From Chaetoderma sp. LZ-2023a (taxonomy: Eukaryota > Mollusca > Caudofoveata > Chaetodermatida > Chaetodermatidae), in assembly GCA_034401795.1 (NCBI GenBank), contig CM067367.1:85012426-85076425 (forward strand): a stretch of DNA of 64,000 bases, given 5' to 3'. Each line of letters begins with the position of its first letter. The first letter of the stretch is position 1. Below are positions 57,815 through 64,000 of the stretch, piece by piece. Both the position numbers and the translations under genes were made by a program. The notes beneath the pieces are model-generated. The model made no database searches. It worked only from the letters and a program-made list of their open reading frames with translations, and was not told where the DNA came from.

Positions 57815-58292
57815 ATGGGTGCGGGTACGCATCGGCATAGTGCAAGCGAAGGAAAAGTAGTTTACAAGAATTTGCTGTTACTCAGCTGTGGATTCGTCTT
57901 CCTATTTACGTCATACATAAGTATTGAGAACCTGCAGAGTACATTAAACAAAACAGATGGACTTGGCACTGGAAGTGTGGCCATTATGTATGGTGCGTTC
58001 GTAATATCGTGTATCTCCTTACCTCCGTTATTAATCTCGTTGTTTGGTTGTAAGTGGACTATGGCAATTTCTATGGTTCCATATACTCTCTACGCTATTG
58101 CAAATCTCTTTGCTCAATGGTCTGTCTTGGCACCTGCATCAGTCCTTGTCGGAATTGGAGCTGCGCCACTGTGGGCTGCGCAGTCGACATATGTGACGGA
58201 GTTATCAACTCGACGGGCTAAAGTTACGAATGAAAAACAATGTGTAGTATTAAGTAATTATTTCGGAATATTTTATCTCATCTTCTGGACAT
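57815..58292 (+). CDS. UNC93A: UNC93A-like membrane protein, first coding exon
   Basis: The 5' coding exon of an UNC93 (MFS-fold) family protein. From ATG 57815 (MGAGTHRHSASEG) the frame gives an N-terminal cytosolic piece and several hydrophobic segments: LLLLSCGFVFLFTSYISI, IMYGAFVISCISLPPLLI and WTMAISMVPYTLYAIANLF, then the signature GIGAAPLWAAQSTYVTE, ending YFGIFYLIFWT. These match UNC93A in order and spacing. An upstream in-frame ATG at 57764 is possible, but 57815 fits the family length better. The donor is ACAT|GTATGT after 58292, phase 1. Later exons are not recognised in the window. Family members are multi-pass plasma-membrane or endosomal proteins; the role of UNC93A itself is poorly known. 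Confidence 0.8.
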
Positions 58293-58369
58293 GTATGTAA
58301 AATAATATTTTGCTTTAATATAATATTATTCATGCTATTGTATGTGTACATACACGGCTTTTCCAGACA

Positions 58370-58466
58370 CTAATAATAATAATAATAATAATAATAACAA
58401 CAACAGTAACAGCAGCAGCAGCAGCAGCAGCAACAGCAACAACAACAACAACAATAACTGTTCAGC

Positions 58467-58503
<37 letters not shown>
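58370..58503. repeat. AAT/CAG/CAA trinucleotide repeat in the UNC93A-like intron
   Basis: (AAT)n, (CAG)n and (CAA)n tracts follow one another about 80 bp after the splice donor. Confidence 0.9.
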
Positions 58504-58684
58504 GCAACCGGTGTATGGTCGCACGCTTTCTTGCGCAAAATCGGTCCACTAGTTTCCGAGATATGCGTAGATTTAGAAGTTGATTCGAACCGGATCCATG
58601 TGATTTTATCGGGAAATCCCCTTGCACGACAAGTTCCTTTCCTGTTTTAAAATCTGAGCCAAACCGGATCAGAAGGTTTTTTAT

Positions 58685-58790
58685 ATACGTGAGGGGGGGA
58701 GGGGGCGGGTGCGGTCTGACGGCCGTACACACGCACGCACTCACGGACGGACGGACGGATGGGTGCGCGCACGCACGCACGCACAGCCAA
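58685..58790. repeat. G-rich and GGAC/CACG simple repeats
   Basis: A G-rich start (GAGGGGGGGAGGGGGCGGG) followed by GGAC and GCAC tetranucleotide runs. Confidence 0.85.
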
Positions 58791-59062
58791 ATAGATGCCA
58801 CAATCTTCCCGGCTGTCTTATAAAACGATGTACACTCGTCGACAATTCCGCATTGCTCTCGGCCGAAAGAGTGTCACTTCCATTCAAAATTACTTCCATT
58901 AAAACAAGTTCGCCAAAATGAATCATGGAATTCATCAAAAGGTGTATTTCCTCTTCCCATGTTGGACATAACAAGATGATATAATGAGACGTTTCAGTTA
59001 AATGGCAATACACTAAACGCAATTCGGTCGGTCTAGGAGATGATATCTATGTAAATCGTCAT

Positions 59063-59475
59063 TCAATTTGCTGCATTGGTTTTTTTTATCTTACAATGAA
59101 TAATAATTTCTTTTCTTTTACCAAAAGCATAGTAAACTGTAATGTTCTGTGGAGATGTCTGATACGAGCTGATACGAGTTTTCTTAAATGTAACCAGAGT
59201 ATGGGATGTTTTAATAGTGGAGTCTAGGTTATTCCACCGCTGAATATTGTTTGGAATGAAGAATTCCTTTAGTATTCCAAGCCTCTGATTGGGCATGACG
59301 AAGTTCTCTGGATTTCTGGGATTATACGCAGCAATCTTTTTGGCATAATCCTTTTTGCATAATATCCAGTATACAACTTGGACAGTTTCCATTGACAAAT
59401 TTGCAAAATGTTATAAGGTGTTTCTGTTTGTGCCGTTCGCGTAGTGAAATTTGGCCAGTTTCTTGATTATTTGTT
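59063..59475 (-). mobile_element. LINE 3' end fragment (ORF C-terminus)
   Basis: On the minus strand one frame contains YNPRNPENFVMPNQRLGILK, followed by FFIPNNIQRWNNLDSTI and a few more residues to VTFKKTRI. This order is the usual extreme C-terminus of many invertebrate LINE RT proteins. Text upstream, to about 59475, resembles the preceding segment in another frame, so a frameshift is present. Only the tail is left, as with a 5'-truncated insertion. Confidence 0.55.
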
Positions 59476-59621
59476 TATGTTCTAGGGAGTGCATTGACAT
59501 ACAGTGCTCTACCAAACGCAAGCTGCGCCACTTTCAAAGCTTTGATATGCAATTCATAGCACACGTCAGGATACATATTACAATCTACACTTCGTGTCGT
59601 ATATAGCGAATCTGGAACGAA

Positions 59622-59751
59622 GTCACTTTTCATATCACTATTATGGACAGAGTTAAAAATTATCAATTTGCACGGGCTTTATTAGTGCAAAAAATATAGT
59701 GCAAAATTGATAATTTTCAACGATGTTCATAATAGTGATATGAAAAGTGAC
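59622..59751. mobile_element. Long inverted repeat (foldback family 6)
   Basis: The left arm 59622-59673 (GTCACTTTTCATATCACTAT ...) and right arm 59699-59751 (... ATAGTGATATGAAAAGTGAC) pair over about 52 bp with few mismatches around a ~25-bp loop. It is probably a small foldback MITE. Minus-strand frames through it are unlikely to be genes. Confidence 0.75.
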
Positions 59752-59764
59752 CGATAATGAGATT

Positions 59765-60067
59765 TTATTTATCATATAAACTGTAATTTTGAAATATTTG
59801 CCAATAGTTGCTGATGTGACTTTTGTCTGATTTCTCATTGTTGATTTTCGTGAAATCGATACCGCCGCTGTGACGCACCACTACTTGATAACAGATACTG
59901 AATGCGCAGCAAAATATAGTGACAGACACAAAATCTGGCGATGTCAGCCGTAAACCACAATTTTCTTCTAAGACTATCGCAGAGCCACGGCCATCAATCG
60001 TTATTTCGCTGCCGACTGATAAACTGTCAAACGATGACATTTTGCGATGACGTTTCATGAATGACAA
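59765..60067 (-). CDS. Unrecognised small open frame
   Basis: 100 codons on the minus strand. The first half looks gene-like (SSFDSLSVGSEITIDG, then a hydrophobic stretch VSVTIFCCAFSICYQVVV that could be one membrane segment). The last ~20 residues are low quality, as if reading into an intron, but no strong donor is present. No family recognised; it could be a first exon or chance. Confidence 0.2.
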   Translation of the reverse strand: MSFMKRHRKMSSFDSLSVGSEITIDGRGSAIVLEENCGLRLTSPDFVSVTIFCCAFSICYQVVVRHSGGIDFTKINNEKSDKSHISNYWQIFQNYSLYDK

Positions 60068-61480
60068 ATCGTAGTAAACAAATCGTAGTAAATAAGTACC
60101 GCGTAGTAATCCCTACGCGTCACGCTCACATCAATCGGTGTTTTAAGTGGTCGATTTCAATGGGTAGCGCACCCAACAGCAAATGAAAATACTCAGTTGA
60201 ATAGAGCACGTGCGCTCATATCGAAAAATATGAGAACGGGCTAGAACGCGTGTTTATATGATAAGTAAATGTCTGTCCTGACTAACCTTCATTTAATCAA
60301 CTACAACACCATGTTAGGGAACATGCCAGCACGAGGCTGGTATAACTGTATTGAATAGAAGTTCATATCCTGATTAAAATACTGCTTGTGACCTAGCCAT
60401 TGACAATTTTAACATTTGCTGATACGTGAACCTGCGTTGCTCTCTGTTGATACAACGAGTTTTCAAACATAATATTTTGAAAAGGTTATCTTGCAAATCT
60501 TTAAACAATGATGTGTATAATCGAATATGGCTTATCAGATGACATGTGGGCCCATTGTATAGTTTACACCCGTCTATATTTGCAATGGCAATATGAAAAT
60601 TCGGACTTAATGTGTTCGTCGTAACAAAGACCGCCAAAGGCGGTAAACAGCCCTCGCTGGACTGCTTTGAACAGTTATGAATGATCTACCCTTGATAGCT
60701 GCGGTCGTACTTCTCTGAAGATGAGGCTGACCTTGATATTCTGACAAGTTATGGTAATTCATCAGCGAGTTGATGCACCAGCAGAATTGATAGGCACACA
60801 TGCAACAGTCCATTCACTGTTCATGTATATAGACGGAAACTGGAGAAAAAAAAATACAAAAACATGAATTAGCAAAACATAAGAACAGCTCTGATCCATG
60901 AATTATTGTATTGGTCGCTGCACCATGATCGAATCACTACATTTCATGTGGTTGTGACTGCTTTCTAAACTCGGTAAACTTGACAATTCATGGATAGAGA
61001 TATTAAATACTTGGCTGAATACCAAGCCAGAATTATTAGTGTTATGTCTACATGATCTATTCTCGATTTTCTGAATGTTCGTATACGCAGTCTGCTAAAA
61101 GGCATTAACCACATTATATCCACTCAGTAGTTAGTAAAAGAAAACAATTTCCGTGACTTCGCACCATTAGTGAGAATTACACATTTAACCTGTATAATTT
61201 GCATAGCTGGCAAAGAGTTCTATTGAAAACATAATACGTTTCAAAATTCTATCATCCTCACTTATCATAGAGATTGTTCAACGAATCTGCTTACATAATA
61301 CTTTAAGACTACAATTCCTGCAATCGAAATGTCATTTGGCAAGCTTGTGTATCGCATATTTATCTCAGTATAACACTTCATAAAAAACCCTTCGAGGCAA
61401 GCGAGGCCAATTTAATTTAAAACGTTAACACCCTCTAGCTTTCCCTATACTTTAGATCATCCAGCTAGTATCATGTGAAA
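60068..61480. other. Intergenic DNA
   Basis: AT-rich with only short frames on both strands. No repeat family from this window and no gene that I recognise. Confidence 0.5.
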
Positions 61481-61484
61481 GAGA

Positions 61485-61960
61485 CTCTAGCTCTCGCCGC
61501 ATGTACGTGGCTAAAACTCTATCCATGCATATGGGCCTCTAGCTCTCACCATGCATATGAACCTCTAGCTCTCACCATGCATATGGGCCTCTAGCTCTCA
61601 CCACGTATAACGGCGTCTAACTCTAGCCATGTCAATGAGCCTCTATCTCTCGCCATATACACGAGCCTCTAGCTCTCACCCTATACGTGGGCCTGTAGCT
61701 CTTACCACATATAAAATGCATCTAGTTCTAGCCATGTAGATGAGCCTCTAGCTATCGTCATGTACATGAGCCTCTAGCTCTCGCCATTTATAAAAACATC
61801 TAGCTCTCGCCATGTATATGCGCCTCTAGCTCTCGCAGTGTATAGTAGCATGTAGATCTCGCCATGTATATGAGTCTCTGGCTTTCGGCGCGTATAAGAG
61901 CATCTAACGTTGGCCATGTAGGTGAGACTTTAACTCTTACAACGTAGAAGAGCAATGTTG
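61485..61960. repeat. ~29-bp minisatellite
   Basis: About 16 units of a CTCTAGCTCTCGCCATGTAT-type core with ATGAGC or similar joining, diverging towards both ends. Units vary by several bases, so it is old. Confidence 0.85.
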
Positions 61961-62197
61961 ACCACCCAGTTCTCTCAGCAGTTGGCGTCTGACCAACACT
62001 TTCTGAATCACAAGATGTACAACAAATCCACCACAGCCCGCCCTTAAGGCATCTGTGTAAATAACTGTAGTAAATAACTCGTTTCTGACTAAATCAGCTT
62101 CATTAATTTTTATGACATTGACCCAATAACGCAGATCATCAATAGCTTCATCACTCGGGGAAACATTGATACACATATGCGCGAAGCGGATGCGCAT
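61937..62197 (-). mobile_element. Fossil retroelement RNase H-like fragment
   Basis: The minus strand carries a short piece with DDLRYWVNVIKIN followed by VIYTDALRAGCGGFVV, which resembles the start of an RNase H domain in retroelements of the DIRS-like kind. It is an isolated old fragment with no terminal repeats. Confidence 0.4.
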
Positions 62198-64000
62198 GCA
62201 TCTAAACTCGCCAAAGCACTTTCATATTTGATAATAATAAGTGGCAGATTTAGTCAAATATTGTAATGCAATACACGATGCCCTTTATCGCAGATAGCTA
62301 ATACCGGCGATAGATTCTTAATAGCCAATGTAATTTAACGCCAAAATTATAGCTCTTATCTCGATAGAGATATATCATGCCATCATATCTACTCTGGTCT
62401 CAATGAATGATCCAGGTATTTCTAGCATGTGGCTCGGGCTACGCCGTAATAGATACACACCTGGCATTGTAAGTGTGTAACCCTTTCCACGCCGATATTA
62501 AGACAATGCTAGACAATGAAACTGGTAACATTTGTGAACAGCATCCTTTTAAGGCAACCCAAGTGGCAACACGTTAATAACATAAAGGATACACATTGCT
62601 TGCCACACTTGACTGGCAATGAGCCACCCAAATATGTCAAAAATGTGTTCATTGAGAATTTCAATATATTTGCAATTAAATCAAATTTGCGTAAGGAACC
62701 TATTCTGGGAGGGTTTGTTTGGCTGCAGTGTGTATTGTTATTAAATATGAATTTGAATTTATGCAAAACCAAATTTACAAACTGTATCGAAATTAACCTG
62801 TGATCAATGTGTCAGATTTGAGTCGAAAACTGACACGTACCATTTAGAGGAATATGCCAGTGATAAATCAGAAGTTGTATTCGTCACGTGTCAAGCAGAC
62901 GTGTACGAACAAAGACCTGTGATCAGGACAACGTGAAATTGACCTGAATTAACGTCGGTGATTATAAATAGGAATGAATAAATAATTAACTATTCATAGT
63001 CGTCAGCCACAGAATATAAAAGACACGAATATTGGCTTGTTTTCTGTCTAATCTAAATTTAGGATGTTAAAATAAAATTCCAGTATTTTTCAATGAAGCA
63101 GTTGAATGATTAACACTTTTTTAGCGGGAAATCTTGCCTCGAACATAATTGCAAGTGAAAATTAAACAAATTTTGTATTTCGTCTTTGTAAATGTCTCTA
63201 TGTTCTGTGTAAACCTATTTACACCATCGGAGGCGTGACTCTCAAGGTTTTTCATACCCATATTGCATTATGTCTATAATGACATGGTGTTCCATTCACT
63301 CACAACGATGCAACACTTTTAGGCCGAGAGAGAATGACACAATAAGCTAAACTTATTTTCGTCAATGATTTTCGAGACGAATTTTGTTTCCTTTTTTTAC
63401 ATTCGCATATGCCGAGTAAAAACACATATCGTGATTAATCCGTATGCGATTATGATAGTATTTATCTTTGTCGGTAGCATTAACGCTCGGTCCCCCAATG
63501 GCCAATTTGTATCACGCAATGCGGACACCATTATCTCAGCTGGTGCTGTAACTTGATGTAGTTGTCATCCATTCTATCTCTCCAATTATCGCTAGTCCAA
63601 CCTGTGAAAATCCGGCCCGTCATGCGACTGGTGAAAACATTTGTTTACGATTCTGTGCAGTCTCACGCACTTGATTTTCGTTCATCAGCTTTAGATCTAG
63701 CGTATTATTATTGACAATGTCGGCAACTAGTTTATGCATTTGATATTCCGTCTCAAAGCAAACAGCTTTAAATCATGATCAATCTGATAATATGGTCAAG
63801 TTCTACTGTTTTATGACTTGCAATCACAAACCGTTTTTTGATGAGTGTTTTCTAGGAATTTTCTAGGGTTCGACGAGTTACCCCGAACTATATTATTAAT
63901 GTTATTCATTTCTAAATGAGTGCTGAGCGGTATGGTAAAGATTAGTCAAAGACTGGTCACGTAATAGTTTGCAAAAGAAATCGTACTGCTTTGCTGCAGC
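62198..64000. other. Intergenic or intronic DNA
   Basis: No gene, RNA or repeat recognised. It could be an intron of the UNC93A-like gene if that gene continues past the window. Confidence 0.4.

Noticed and set aside
61485-61960. CRISPR array
   Set aside because: Units are diverged and head-to-tail without unique spacers, in a eukaryotic genome.

Overview
This window is animal genomic DNA, most likely from a non-vertebrate metazoan. It is AT-rich and gene-poor, with introns bounded by GT/AG, and it is packed with palindromic non-autonomous transposons, LINE pieces, SINE-like repeats and microsatellites. The Friend-of-GATA gene and an UNC93A-like gene both fit an animal. I cannot name the species; a marine invertebrate, perhaps a deuterostome such as a hemichordate, would fit.

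Layout. (1) 0-12 kb: the 3' part of a FOG/ZFPM gene on the + strand, with three exons at 2078-2272, 4544-4633 and 8750-12027 whose splice phases all agree. Its introns and 3' flank are full of palindromic MITEs. (2) 12-36 kb: no intact gene is visible. The region holds many MITE copies of several palindromic families, tandem ~170-bp repeats, a broken LINE (20.9-22.8 kb), a fossil tyrosine-recombinase retroelement fragment (26.1-26.9 kb, minus), an isolated promoter-like block with a perfect five-unit heat-shock element (27.7-27.85 kb), and another LINE tail (34.4-35.3 kb, minus). (3) 37.9-46.8 kb: a nearly complete two-ORF LINE (APE endonuclease plus RT, Tx1/L1-like) sits exactly inside an (AGT)n array. 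Only one in-frame TAG interrupts its ORF2, and its 5' UTR has tandem hairpins with a compensatory base change. Two tRNA-like SINE copies and a third (AGT)n array follow. (4) 51.0-54.8 kb: a broken DIRS-like retroelement with inverted terminal repeats. (5) 55.0-58.3 kb: a decayed UNC93-like exon, a possible terminal exon, and an intact 5' coding exon of an UNC93A-like gene. (6) 58.4-64 kb: repeats, a LINE 3' tail, a long inverted repeat, a ~29-bp minisatellite and a small fossil RNase H fragment.

The two host genes do not obviously work together: FOG is a nuclear GATA-factor cofactor and UNC93A-like is a multi-pass membrane protein. Mobile DNA dominates the window. The most unusual features are the microsatellite-embedded LINE with its structured 5' UTR, and the set of palindromic MITE families, some of which carry CRE sites, AATAAA signals or splice-donor-like sequence and lie in or beside FOG.
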